Shown: positions 25,840 to 34,125, counted from the stretch's first letter. The stretch is 36,845 nucleotides of DNA from Planktothrix tepida PCC 9214 (GCF_900009145.1 NZ_LN889815.1:63566-100410); one strand, 5' to 3'. Notes: generated by a model from the letters alone, not told the origin. Program-made: numbers and translations.

Positions 25840-27408
25840 TTATGTTGAATAATCAGTTAAAAACGGTTTATCACTAGGGGTTTGGGACGCACTCACTCGA
25901 ACTAAAGCACTACGTCCACTGGGTAACGCTGAATAGGGACGATTACTAATTTCCCGAACGCCTAAAACCGGAACTCGTTCATAACCGATGTTGCGTTGGT
26001 TCTTAGGACTGAACCCCAAAACTCCCTGTGTTGACATACTCATCACCTGCCTTTGATATTCACCGAGTTGTTGACTTAACCATTCAGCCGTTTTATAACT
26101 GACATTTTGTAAAAAAATTTGGGTGCGACAGTTATTCAGTGCGGCCATTGTTTTTTCATTAAATTGATCGATAGATTGACACATGATAAAAACTCCAGCT
26201 TTAGCATTTCGGCCAATAGCAGTCAATTCTTCATAATCAATATTTTTTAATCGTGGAGCTTCATCACAAATAATATAAGTCGGAGTCCAATTATGGTTGG
26301 GATTTCTCATCCGACGATACATCACATTCATTACATAACTAATCATTACACCTGCTAAGGAAGAACCAAACTTTCCATCAGCTAAGGATTGACCAATAAC
26401 CAGGGTATGTTTAGAGGTTCCATTTAAAGCAGGAAGTAAATAAATTCCAGTCTTTCCATCACAAATAGACTTAACATGGGGATCTTTAAAAGGACTCAAT
26501 TTATTTTGTAAAAAGCTAATATCTAACCCAAACCGATCATCAGGAAGGGTAAGATAGGAACAGAGATCAGAAGCCCATTGATTAGCTTGGGGGATATGAT
26601 TTAATAAAGCTTGTACCCCATCCCTATCCATGATTAATTCTGATAAATAACTGGGATCAAATTTAATCACATTTTGCCGTCTAGCTTCTACAACTAAACC
26701 GAGAAAAGCAGTAAGCCATAGAATATCTCGTTTCCAAAAAGCAGCATTGTGATCCGTTTCTCCAAAATTACCATAAATCGCTTCAGCGATCGCTCGAATT
26801 TCTCTTTCACTCCCAAATTTTTCTAGTTCCTCTAAAAAGTTCCAGACCACTCGTTTTCGAGCCGAACTTAAATCCCAACAGAGTAATTGTGATCCAGTTT
26901 TCGCAGCTAGAGTTGTTAACCGATCTGTTAAAAATCCAGCGGCATCAACACAAATCAAATTTCCATTTTGCATTAGATTCTCAGCCGATTTTAGTAATAA
27001 CTCGGTTTTACCTGAACCTGTTGGCCCTACAATTAAAACGTGCTGATGTAAAAAAGAGCTAGGAATCCAAACATCATTCCCTAAATTAGCTTTGTTACCT
27101 TTCCATCTCAGAGATCTCCCTAACCAAAAGTCGCCATTGCTGTGATGACTGTTCGCTAAACTGCTAATTTCTTTTGGGTAAGCTGTTTGTGAATAATCAA
27201 AAAGTTCCCGATATTGAATTAATGGCTTAAGAACTTCTCCAGGGCCAAGAATAACAATATTTTTACGGTTGATAGAAGTCCCTACAAACTTCAAGCTTTC
27301 CCCTGTTACCCAACCTAATCCTTTGAGTAAAAGTCCGAGCAGTTGTACCACAAGCCAGCCCAAAATTTGGAAGGTAGATGTGATGATCTCGAAAATAAAT
27401 CTTTCCAT
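25840..27408 (-). CDS. VirD4/FtsK-like membrane ATPase
   Basis: This 522-residue protein has a hydrophobic N-terminus (about 8-35) as a membrane anchor, then a RecA-like motor domain. Walker A is GPTGSGKT (128-135); a strand with CVDAAGFLTDRL, Walker B in IICDEAPRL (about 373-381) and a sensor-like strand FIMCQSIDQFNEK follow. The last 100 residues (AALNNCRTQIFLQNVSYKTAEWLSQQ) look like the end of TraG/TraD/VirD4 coupling proteins. Such ATPases recruit and pump DNA or protein through a membrane channel. There is no relaxase, type IV secretion gene or conjugation module nearby, so a conjugative role is unlikely. A housekeeping cell-division FtsK is also excluded by the short length and the missing gamma domain. 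Confidence 0.85.
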   Translation of the reverse strand: MERFIFEIITSTFQILGWLVVQLLGLLLKGLGWVTGESLKFVGTSINRKNIVILGPGEVLKPLIQYRELFDYSQTAYPKEISSLANSHHSNGDFWLGRSLRWKGNKANLGNDVWIPSSFLHQHVLIVGPTGSGKTELLLKSAENLMQNGNLICVDAAGFLTDRLTTLAAKTGSQLLCWDLSSARKRVVWNFLEELEKFGSEREIRAIAEAIYGNFGETDHNAAFWKRDILWLTAFLGLVVEARRQNVIKFDPSYLSELIMDRDGVQALLNHIPQANQWASDLCSYLTLPDDRFGLDISFLQNKLSPFKDPHVKSICDGKTGIYLLPALNGTSKHTLVIGQSLADGKFGSSLAGVMISYVMNVMYRRMRNPNHNWTPTYIICDEAPRLKNIDYEELTAIGRNAKAGVFIMCQSIDQFNEKTMAALNNCRTQIFLQNVSYKTAEWLSQQLGEYQRQVMSMSTQGVLGFSPKNQRNIGYERVPVLGVREISNRPYSALPSGRSALVRVSASQTPSDKPFLTDYST

Positions 27409-27446
27409 TGTTTTCTTTCATCCAAACCATCGGAAATATTAATCTT

Positions 27447-27818
27447 CTAATGGGCAGAAGGACTAGAGGATGAGGGGGAAGAGCCAGGTATGGTTCCTGA
27501 ATTTTGCTGAGTGGTAGACTGCTCTTTTAATTTCGCCAACCTTTTTCGGCCGTCATCCATAGAAGTTGAAGATATTGGCGTTTGTCCTGAAGCAGATTGA
27601 GAATTAGGCTTTGTTTTCAGAGCGTGGAGCAGTTGTTGAGCAGTTGTTGGAGATGAGGAAGGACTGGGTGTAGTTCCTGCTGTTTGTTGAGTAGACCGAC
27701 TTCCTCCTTTAACAAGCTCTGCATTGTCTTGTTCAATTTGCGATTGTCTTTTGTTATCAATGCTACTCTCTGAGTTTGGAATCTCAGTTTTTCGAGAATC
27801 TCTTCTTGGTTTTTCCAT
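27447..27818 (-). CDS. Short disordered Ser/Thr/Gln/Pro-rich protein
   Basis: This 123-residue protein is almost entirely low in complexity: Ser, Thr, Gln and Pro dominate (for example TTPSPSSSPTTAQQ). There is no predicted domain, membrane segment or signal, and the start is basic (MEKPRRDSRKTE). An AAGGAT ribosome-binding sequence and a reasonable ATG (27818) support translation. It is the first gene of the run and lies 38 bases before the VirD4-like ATPase. A disordered Thr-rich chain at the head of a kinase/FHA operon could be a phosphorylation target, but this is conjecture. The 212 bases upstream (27819-28030) are noncoding and probably hold the promoter of the run; I could not identify boxes. 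Confidence 0.6.
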   Translation of the reverse strand: MEKPRRDSRKTEIPNSESSIDNKRQSQIEQDNAELVKGGSRSTQQTAGTTPSPSSSPTTAQQLLHALKTKPNSQSASGQTPISSTSMDDGRKRLAKLKEQSTTQQNSGTIPGSSPSSSSPSAH

Positions 27819-28030
27819 AGCTTTCTATCCTTCAAGCAAGTTAGAACTTGATAAAAAAATGATATTTCTGATTCTCAGGCAATCTAAACTGATGTCTATA
27901 TTTTATTATCGGCTAAAAGCTGACAAAATCTTCAAAAAATTTCTCATTCAAAAGTCTCTGCTTAAACGGCAGAAAAATGGCATCCCTAGCTAATTTGAAA
28001 GGGTGGTGATTTTTCCAAGGATTCTGAACA

Positions 28031-29143
28031 CTACGCTCCAAACACCTGTGTCCAATAGTAGTTCCAATTTTCAACACCCGTGTCATTTGCTAAATAGAAA
28101 TAGCCAATGCCTATTTCGGTATAATCAGGGTTTAGCAAGTTAGCGCGGTGTCCTGGGCTATCAATCCATCCTTGTACAACTTCTTCAGGTGTCTGATAAC
28201 CAGCCCCAATATTTTCACCAACAAAGGAAGAGGGGTATCCTTGCTCTTGGGCGCGGGTTGAGGGAGTAGAACCATCTAACCCAGTGTGACTGAAAAAGTC
28301 TTCAAGTGCCATATCCTCACTGTGTTCCTGGGCTGCTGAGTTTAACTGAGTATTTAAAGTAAGAGGCTGTAAACCATTCTGGCTGCGGAAGTTATTGGTT
28401 AACTCTAAGACCTGTTGTGTAAAATCTGAACTGGGGAGACTAGGAGGATTAGGGGGATTAGGGGGATTAAGAGGATTATTATCAAGCTGCAATGTAAATC
28501 CCTGGCCAATAAAATCTCCTGAATTTAACTGGGATGGAGTAATACCATCAAGGAGTGCTAATTCTTCATTGCTTGCAGTCACCACAAGGCGAGTTTGAGT
28601 GCTACCCACAGCCTGCACTTGCACTTCCCCAACATTATTAGGCAACTGAATTAAATCAATGCCTGGTTCAAAATCAGTAATGAAGTCACGACCTTGACCT
28701 TGTTGTTGCAATAGAAACACATCTTTGCCACTACCTCCGGTGAGGGTATCCGCACCTAAATCTCCCGATAGGGTATCGTTTCCGCCCTCGCCATTGAGGA
28801 CATCATCGCTTTTACCGCCAAACACACTATCAAAGCCATCACCACCATTGATGGTATCGGCTTCAAGATTGCCAAATAGAATATCATTGCCATTTTCTCC
28901 GTTGAGGAGATCTCCATCTTTACCACCAAATAAGGTATCAGCACCCTCACGACCGGATAATTGATCAAAGCCTGTGTTGCCTAAAATTAAATCATCATCG
29001 CTGGAACCGAATACGGTATCATTGCCATCGAGGGCTAATACGCCTCCAGGATAGCCGGATAACTGCCCTGGAAATAGGGAAATCATTTCTGAGGAATCAT
29101 TTCCCACTAAAGCGCTAATGGAAAAATCTGGAATTAAGCTCAT
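28031..29143 (-). CDS. Secreted RTX-repeat protein with C-terminal CAP domain
   Basis: In this 370-residue protein, residues about 35-150 contain RTX nonapeptide repeats of the GGxGxDxLx type (for example GRDGADTLFGG-like units ending GGSGKDVFLL) that bind calcium. A linker with NPPNPPNPP (about 225-235) leads to a CAP/SCP-PR1 domain (about 240-370). Its signature residues are His in AAQEHSEDM, FSHTG, GENIG and SPGHRANLLNP. By family knowledge, bacterial CAP proteins are secreted and may bind lipid or act on peptidoglycan. RTX repeats usually mark type I secretion, but here they lie at the N-terminus while CAP is C-terminal, and no classical signal peptide is seen. Export is thus inferred. 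Confidence 0.9.
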   Translation of the reverse strand: MSLIPDFSISALVGNDSSEMISLFPGQLSGYPGGVLALDGNDTVFGSSDDDLILGNTGFDQLSGREGADTLFGGKDGDLLNGENGNDILFGNLEADTINGGDGFDSVFGGKSDDVLNGEGGNDTLSGDLGADTLTGGSGKDVFLLQQQGQGRDFITDFEPGIDLIQLPNNVGEVQVQAVGSTQTRLVVTASNEELALLDGITPSQLNSGDFIGQGFTLQLDNNPLNPPNPPNPPSLPSSDFTQQVLELTNNFRSQNGLQPLTLNTQLNSAAQEHSEDMALEDFFSHTGLDGSTPSTRAQEQGYPSSFVGENIGAGYQTPEEVVQGWIDSPGHRANLLNPDYTEIGIGYFYLANDTGVENWNYYWTQVFGA

Positions 29144-29197
29144 AGTTAGACTCTGGGGTTTAGTGTTTAAGATATTTAGAGAGTTTAAATTTTCCGT

Positions 29198-29401
29198 TCA
29201 GGATAAAGTTAACTCTAAGTTTTCCCGTGACTGTTGCCGCACTTGACCTTGCATGGCAGCGTGTTGTAACTGAGCAAAGGCATTAAGTTCAGATGCTCCA
29301 TATTTTGTATTTTGCAACAGTTGTCGCAATTCTTCTTCAGCGTCTTGGGTTAAGTAGCCCATTTTTAGACTGTGTTGAATGACTTCACAAATTTTGCTCA
29401 T
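29198..29401 (-). CDS. Small conserved-looking helical protein, 67 residues
   Basis: This is a soluble, mostly helical protein (LTQDAEEELRQLLQNTKYG, then LNAFAQLQHAAMQGQV). It looks like short proteins I have met in cyanobacteria that end in a QGQVRQ-type stretch, but I do not know their role. It is separated from the CAP gene by 54 bases and runs in the same direction. There is no obvious ribosome-binding site. Nothing in it suggests an enzyme. Confidence 0.6.
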   Translation of the reverse strand: MSKICEVIQHSLKMGYLTQDAEEELRQLLQNTKYGASELNAFAQLQHAAMQGQVRQQSRENLELTLS

Positions 29402-29521
29402 TTGTTGAATTTCTCGAACTTTTAAAACAATTCAATATTCGTCTAAGAATTAGGAGGCAGAATAGGAAAGCTTTTAACTCCGCACTCCTTTGGATGATAA
29501 TTTTGTCTGTTTTGGGTTGAT

Positions 29522-30217
29522 TTATTGCCAAGATGAACGTTGAGAAGTCATTCCCATTAAACTCAAAATTAATAAGCTAATTGCTAAATTAGGTTCAGGA
29601 ACTTCTTTCGGTGGGGTGGCTTGAGCGACTTTAATTTGGAAGGCTAATTGAGATTGAACGGGGGGAGTGCCTTGCCAAGTCATGGTAGATTCTCCTGTGA
29701 GTTTAAAACTATTCATAACATCAGAAATTCGCAGAATATCGAGTCCGCCTGTATCAGCAATAGCATGGGATTGAGCATTGAGAGAAATGCCATCAAGTTG
29801 CAGGTTACTCAGGAGCATCGAACTTCCGGGTTTTGTGGCGCGGGTGCGAAGAAAGAAGTCGGAAAAGGGATCGGTATAGACTTGGGTGAGGGTGCGATCG
29901 CCAACGGTAAAATGAACTAAGTGAGAAACGGCATCATAAAGGAGTTCAAAGGGTTGAGCAACTCCTGAGAGCCAGTTAAATTGGTCTGTGACTTGAGGAT
30001 GACCGGGATCGGATTCGTGTAAATTCAGTTCGTGGGTGGCAGTGGCACTGCGATCGCCAATTCTTCCTTCTGCAACAAAGGCAATATCTTGCATTAAAGC
30101 ATTCATTTCGCTATCGGAGGAGAGATGGTTTAGGGTAAAAGCTTCTACGGATGGGGTGCTGAATCCTAAACCGAAGGTGCTCAGGAGAAATGGAACCAGA
30201 AATTTTTGTATTTGCAT
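29522..30217 (-). CDS. PEP-CTERM surface protein, 231 residues
   Basis: The protein has an N-terminal signal peptide (about 1-26, cleavage likely after SVEA) and a short C-terminal sorting signal, VPEPNLAISLLILSLMGM followed by basic and polar residues. PEP-CTERM signals are recognised by exosortase, which processes the protein at the membrane. The mature part (about 27-200) is beta-rich with no catalytic motif. The tail has VPEPN where the most common form is VPEPS. It lies in the same direction as the neighbouring PEP-CTERM gene but is separated by a hairpin terminator, so it is probably transcribed separately. Function beyond surface location is unknown. Confidence 0.82.
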   Translation of the reverse strand: MQIQKFLVPFLLSTFGLGFSTPSVEAFTLNHLSSDSEMNALMQDIAFVAEGRIGDRSATATHELNLHESDPGHPQVTDQFNWLSGVAQPFELLYDAVSHLVHFTVGDRTLTQVYTDPFSDFFLRTRATKPGSSMLLSNLQLDGISLNAQSHAIADTGGLDILRISDVMNSFKLTGESTMTWQGTPPVQSQLAFQIKVAQATPPKEVPEPNLAISLLILSLMGMTSQRSSWQ

Positions 30218-30242
30218 GAAATGAACTCCAAAATTTCAAGCA

Positions 30243-30275
30243 CCTGACCTTGTTATTGTGAGTTTAAAGGTCAGG
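30243..30275 (-). terminator. Perfect hairpin downstream of the larger PEP-CTERM gene
   Basis: A 9-base perfect inverted repeat, CCTGACCTT (30243-30251) and AAGGTCAGG (30267-30275), with a 15-base loop, lies 12 bases after the stop of the gene at 30287. The position is that of a terminator. The bases after it on the minus strand are only moderately T-rich, so a purely intrinsic terminator is not certain. Confidence 0.55.
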
Positions 30276-30286
30276 CTAGGGCAGAT

Positions 30287-31189
30287 TTAACCGAGTTTGG
30301 GGGTGGGGCGATTTCCTCGTCGTAGTCGAGAGCCTCCGAAAACTAAGCCCAGAGCGAGGAGAGGTAAAACAGTCGAAGGTTCTGGGACGGGTTCGGGTTC
30401 AACGGCGTTGAGTTGACTGACTAAAGCGACTACATCGTTATCACATTCGGGGGCGAGGTGAGCCGTGAACAAACCATCGGGGAGTAAAGAACGGGCGACA
30501 CTGAAGGCGATAGTCTGAGTTCCTGTGGCTCCAAATTGAGCAAAGTTTAATCCTAAACTGCCAATATCGGTGATCAGATTGACATCACCAATTTTGTTTC
30601 CAGAGGCGATGACGTTTTGAATGTGGTGATTTTGGTTAAAATAGGGGTCTTCTGCCCCTAAGTCACCGATGGTGGGGTTGCCGCCATGACTTCTGATCCA
30701 GTTGTTGTAACCCCGTAAACTGGCATCCCACAACAGTAAACCGTTTTCTTGAGCAACGCTTTTGGCGGTGACGTTGTTATAGAGTCCGAGTTCAGGGACT
30801 CCTGAATCATTATTCGCCCAGCGAATTCCCACTAATTGAGCCGCATTACTGGCAGCGTCTAAAGCTTGTCCTGTAAAATTCAGAAGCAGATCACCCCATC
30901 CAATATGGTCATCCTGGGCATAGCCATCGGTTACACCTCCGGCAGGTAAGTGGGTATTAATGGCAAAAATCACTTCATCGGCGGTTTGCTTCATTGCCAT
31001 GCCGTACATTTCGTAGATGGTATTACCGACGTCATAGCCTGACATACTATCGTTAAAGGAATCAATGCTGTAGTTCCAATCTCCTGACAGCGTAGCAGCA
31101 CGAGCAGCTTGGGGAGACAGAAAGGGAATTAAACTAACGCTGGCGGAAATTAAACCCAAAGCCAGATTTTTCAAAGGTTTGTATGCCAT
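30287..31189 (-). CDS. PEP-CTERM (exosortase-dependent) surface protein, XDD-like
   Basis: From the ATG at 31189 this is a 300-residue protein: MAYKPLKNLALG and a signal peptide (cleavage near ARAATL). A longer start at 31279 would bury the signal peptide, so I prefer 31189. The mature domain has DDHIGWGDLLLNF and the phrase GNKIGDVNLITDIGSLG, close to families labelled XDD3 exosortase-dependent surface proteins (from memory). A repeated EPEPVPEPST precedes the membrane helix and a basic end (RLRRGNR). It should be displayed or shed at the cell surface. It contains a cysteine (PECDND) near the C-terminal side of the mature part. Regulation is not visible; a hairpin follows. Confidence 0.8.
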   Translation of the reverse strand: MAYKPLKNLALGLISASVSLIPFLSPQAARAATLSGDWNYSIDSFNDSMSGYDVGNTIYEMYGMAMKQTADEVIFAINTHLPAGGVTDGYAQDDHIGWGDLLLNFTGQALDAASNAAQLVGIRWANNDSGVPELGLYNNVTAKSVAQENGLLLWDASLRGYNNWIRSHGGNPTIGDLGAEDPYFNQNHHIQNVIASGNKIGDVNLITDIGSLGLNFAQFGATGTQTIAFSVARSLLPDGLFTAHLAPECDNDVVALVSQLNAVEPEPVPEPSTVLPLLALGLVFGGSRLRRGNRPTPKLG

Positions 31190-31415
31190 ATTAATCGTGA
31201 CCTCACGGCTGAAATAGAATAGGTTTTGAGTCTTGTCGTTTTTGAGGAATAAAGAAGCAATTGATTCCGACATTGGCAACTCAATTTCGAGACTCAGTTT
31301 GCCAAACAGACGGAAATATCAATACTTCACTGGTGCTGTGAGACTCACACCCATCAGCAGTCACAGAGGTTTGATTTGAAATTTATGGAGCCATCAAAAT
31401 GACGAGTTTTAGATG

Positions 31416-31452
31416 AAATCCTTGAATTTTAAAGCCCTAATTTCAAGGGTTT
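31416..31452 (-). terminator. Hairpin at the end of the 91-residue protein gene
   Basis: The arms AAATCCTTGAA (31416-31426) and TTCAAGGGTTT (31442-31452) pair at 10 of 11 positions with a 15-base loop. The right arm overlaps the last codons of the minus-strand gene ending at 31443, a usual place for a terminator. The T-tract after it is weak. Confidence 0.4.
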
Positions 31453-31718
31453 AAGGAATTAGCTTTCCAGGTTTTGACGTCTTGATCGCTCAACACAAAA
31501 CGATAATAAGTTGAACCTTTAACAATTACCCGAATTTTGTCGGACTTAATCCGTTCGCTTTCGATTTCTAGATGCCCAAAACCAGTTTCTGTCCAAGTTT
31601 CCAAGAGGATGTGGGCAATGCGATCAAAAACGTCTGGGATTTCAGAAGGTGATGGGGGGATGCTATGGGGATAGCCATTTCCATCTGGGAGAGGAATCGG
31701 CGGCTGGGTTTGGTGCAT
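31443..31718 (-). CDS. Small hypothetical protein, 91 residues
   Basis: I do not recognise a named function. The protein begins with a proline-rich stretch (PPIPLPDGNGYPHSIPPSPS). An alpha/beta part follows (VFDRIAHILLETWTETGFGHLEIESERI, quoted only to show its mixed character in pieces: TETGFGHLEIES then KIRVIVKGSTYYRFVL). It is charged and soluble. It resembles small conserved proteins of cyanobacteria in my memory. It stands alone on the minus strand, back to back with the STAND regulator gene. No ribosome-binding site is clear. Confidence 0.6.
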   Translation of the reverse strand: MHQTQPPIPLPDGNGYPHSIPPSPSEIPDVFDRIAHILLETWTETGFGHLEIESERIKSDKIRVIVKGSTYYRFVLSDQDVKTWKANSLNP

Positions 31719-31783
31719 GACCCTAGAAGGTTGGGTAATGGTTACGAGGTTGTGTTTCCGTGTTTTTAGGAAAACTGAACGGG

Positions 31784-31823
31784 TTTACAACTTATACATA
31801 AGTATATTATATTAATGTATAAT
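31784..31823 (+). promoter_or_regulatory. Candidate promoter of the STAND regulator gene
   Basis: TTTACA (31784-31789) is 18 bases from TATATT (31808-31813), and a second TATAAT lies at 31818-31823. A small palindrome, CTTAT-AC-ATAAG (31791-31802), sits between the boxes and could be an operator. The whole interval is AT-rich, so this is a weak call. Confidence 0.35.
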
Positions 31824-31904
31824 ACCTGTCAAGGGTATTGAAGTTGAATTTTTCTGATCCGATTTGAAGCCTTGAGTGTCTCTGGCTTCATTGATGTTCT
31901 TAGA

Positions 31905-34028
31905 ATGTTAAGAATAAACTCGTGTAAAGGTTGTATAACTCGATTGACTTCCCTAATTCCTTTTGATTTCTTAAAAGCAGTGGCAGCGGAACATGGTTTG
32001 TCCGATGCTGAATTTGAAGCGTTGTCTTTGGCATTGGAGGGTTACTCAACAACGGATATCGCCACTCAGCTTGACTTGAGTGCGATCGCCATTAGAAAGC
32101 GCTTGGGGGAGGTGTACAAAAAGTTTCAAATTTCCGGTTCTGGGCCGGGGAAGTTGGCGGACTTGAAACATCAACTGCTCTTAGAGTTTCAGTCCCATCC
32201 AACCACCCCAACTCTTGAAGCGAAGCATCCACGCCAGCACAGCCAAATTGACTGGGGTGAAGCACCGGATGTACCTGTGTTTTTCGGGCGCACGGAAGAA
32301 TTAACGCAATTGCAGCAGTGGATTACTCACAACCACACTCGTGTTGTCACAGTTGTGGGGATGGGGAAAGTTGGCAAAACAGCTTTAGCGGTGAAACTAA
32401 TTGAACAAATACACTCTGACTTTGAGCGGGTGATTTGGCGCAGTTTGCGTTATGCTCCACCTCTGGAGGAACTGTTAGGGGAGTTAATTGGAAGTTTGTC
32501 GGGTTCTTCTAAACTTCCCCCAGGAACAGGAAAACAAATTTTTCGCTTGGTTGAGTGTTTTCGTGGATCTCGCTGTTTAGTGGTGTTGGATGAACTGGAA
32601 AGTTTATTTCAGCCACAAGAACTGGCGGGAACTTATCGACCCGGTTATGAAAGTTATGGGGAATTGTTGCGACAAGTGGGGGAATTGGCGCACAGAAGCT
32701 GTTTGATGGTTTTGAGTCGAGAGGAACCTTTGGAGATTGCAGTTCAAGCGGGAACGACTCAACCGGTTAAAGTTTGGCGACTTGGCGGGTTATCTGAGGC
32801 TGAAGGACAACCCCTGCTCCATTCATTACTGGGAAAAGCCAGCGTAGAAAATGAGAAGGTGATAGAGTTAATTCGAGATTGTGGGGGTAATCCTTTGCTG
32901 TTGCGGTTAGTAACTCAGAAAATTCAGGAGTTATTTAATGGCAATCTTGATCGGTTTTTTGAACATCATCAGCTTTTCTATGGCAATTTTCAGAAGTTGG
33001 GTTGGATGGGGGAGTTACTCAATTTAGTATTTCGAGAACAGGTTGAGCGACTGTCTGCTGGGGAAATCCAAGTTTTGAATAGGTTGGTGCTGTCTGATGA
33101 AACGGTGTCGCTGACACAGTTACAATCCCATGTTCAAGTGTTTGGCGATCGCACGAAACTCTTAAATACCTTAGCGTCTTTGCATCGGCGATCGCTTCTA
33201 CAACAAATCTCGGAGTTGGAAGAAGTTAAATTCAGCCTCAACCCCATGATTCGTCAGTACATGAGACAGCATCTCATTGAAACAATTTGTACTTTGATTA
33301 CCCATAACCCTGACCAATCTTTAGAGGAACTGGGGTGTTTAGGAGTATTGGGTTTAGAAAAAATTCACACTCAGGAGGAAGAAAAAGACTTTAAAAAGAA
33401 TGCTTATGAGCGAGTGGGAAGATTTTTAAACCAAATTGGGTATCAACAGTATATGAAAGGAGAATTGATTAGTGCGAAACTTTACCTGAGTTGGGCGCTT
33501 CAGTTTCATCCGAATTTAGCTCCGGCTCATTTTAACTTGGGTTCAACTTATGAAAAGTTGCAGGATTTAGAATCAGCCCAAATTCATTATGAAAGGGCAA
33601 CGGAAACTGAAGTTAAAAAAGCAAAATATTCGGCTCTCAATAATTTAGCTCGATTACAAATCTTGGAAGGAAATTATCAAGCTGCAATTGAATTAATTGA
33701 GCCAATTTTACCGGAGGTTCAAGATAATGGAATTTTAACAAGCCTGTACAAAAATTTAGGGTGGGCTTATTTTCACAAAAATCTTTATACTCAAGCTGAA
33801 AAGTTTTTAGTTGAAGCTTTGGAGTTGAATGAAAGTTGTACAGCCGCTTATTTGTTATTGGCTCAAGTTAAGGTGGCTCAAGGCAAGAAGCGACAAGCAT
33901 TAGTTTATTGGGAAGAAGGATTGAATTCCCAAGTTGAAGAAGGTGGATTCAGTCATGAACCTTGGAAATGGCCGGAAATTGAAATTTGGAAAGGGGAAGC
34001 TCGTCGCTATTTACAGATGGGAAAATGA
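31905..34028 (+). CDS. STAND-type regulator: HTH, NB-ARC-like NTPase and TPRs
   Basis: From the ATG at 31905 this is a 707-residue protein; TTG starts at 31872 and 31944 are also possible, and none has a good ribosome-binding site. Near the N-terminus a LuxR-like HTH is seen (LSDAEFEALSLALEGYS, then SAIAIRKRLGEVYKKF). The NTPase core follows: the entry phrase PVFFGRTEEL, Walker A GMGKVGKT, Walker B CLVVLDELESL and the GGNPLLL motif. A winged-helix-like stretch comes next. From about residue 520 to the end there are TPR-like repeats (LAPAHFNLGSTYEKLQDLE). STAND proteins are NTP-driven switches that oligomerise on ligand binding. With an N-terminal HTH this one could be a transcription regulator like MalT in layout, or a defence-type sensor; the sequence cannot tell. 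Confidence 0.88.
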   Translation: MLRINSCKGCITRLTSLIPFDFLKAVAAEHGLSDAEFEALSLALEGYSTTDIATQLDLSAIAIRKRLGEVYKKFQISGSGPGKLADLKHQLLLEFQSHPTTPTLEAKHPRQHSQIDWGEAPDVPVFFGRTEELTQLQQWITHNHTRVVTVVGMGKVGKTALAVKLIEQIHSDFERVIWRSLRYAPPLEELLGELIGSLSGSSKLPPGTGKQIFRLVECFRGSRCLVVLDELESLFQPQELAGTYRPGYESYGELLRQVGELAHRSCLMVLSREEPLEIAVQAGTTQPVKVWRLGGLSEAEGQPLLHSLLGKASVENEKVIELIRDCGGNPLLLRLVTQKIQELFNGNLDRFFEHHQLFYGNFQKLGWMGELLNLVFREQVERLSAGEIQVLNRLVLSDETVSLTQLQSHVQVFGDRTKLLNTLASLHRRSLLQQISELEEVKFSLNPMIRQYMRQHLIETICTLITHNPDQSLEELGCLGVLGLEKIHTQEEEKDFKKNAYERVGRFLNQIGYQQYMKGELISAKLYLSWALQFHPNLAPAHFNLGSTYEKLQDLESAQIHYERATETEVKKAKYSALNNLARLQILEGNYQAAIELIEPILPEVQDNGILTSLYKNLGWAYFHKNLYTQAEKFLVEALELNESCTAAYLLLAQVKVAQGKKRQALVYWEEGLNSQVEEGGFSHEPWKWPEIEIWKGEARRYLQMGK

Positions 34029-34048
34029 TTCGATTTTGGATTAAATGT

Positions 34049-34082
34049 AGGTGTCGGGTGTCGGGTTTCAGGGGTAGGGGTT
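34049..34082 (+). repeat. Degenerate heptanucleotide tandem repeat
   Basis: After the STAND gene the sequence reads GTGTCGG, GTGTCGG, GTTTCAG, GGGTAGG, GG in seven-base steps. Short tandem heptads like this are common fillers in cyanobacterial intergenic DNA. There is no evidence of coding or binding. Confidence 0.5.
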
Positions 34083-34125
34083 AGAAATTATAGAATGAAG
34101 TTGAAAAAAACAAATTATAAAAAAT

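Noticed and set aside
25840-27408. Chromosome-segregation FtsK
   Set aside because: It is too short, has one hydrophobic N-terminal segment and lacks the C-terminal gamma DNA-binding domain. It fits VirD4/TraD-like proteins better.
28395-28964. Plus-strand frames within the RTX/CAP gene
   Set aside because: They are antisense shadows with Gly/Pro/Leu-rich low-complexity products. The minus-strand frame has clear RTX and CAP motifs.
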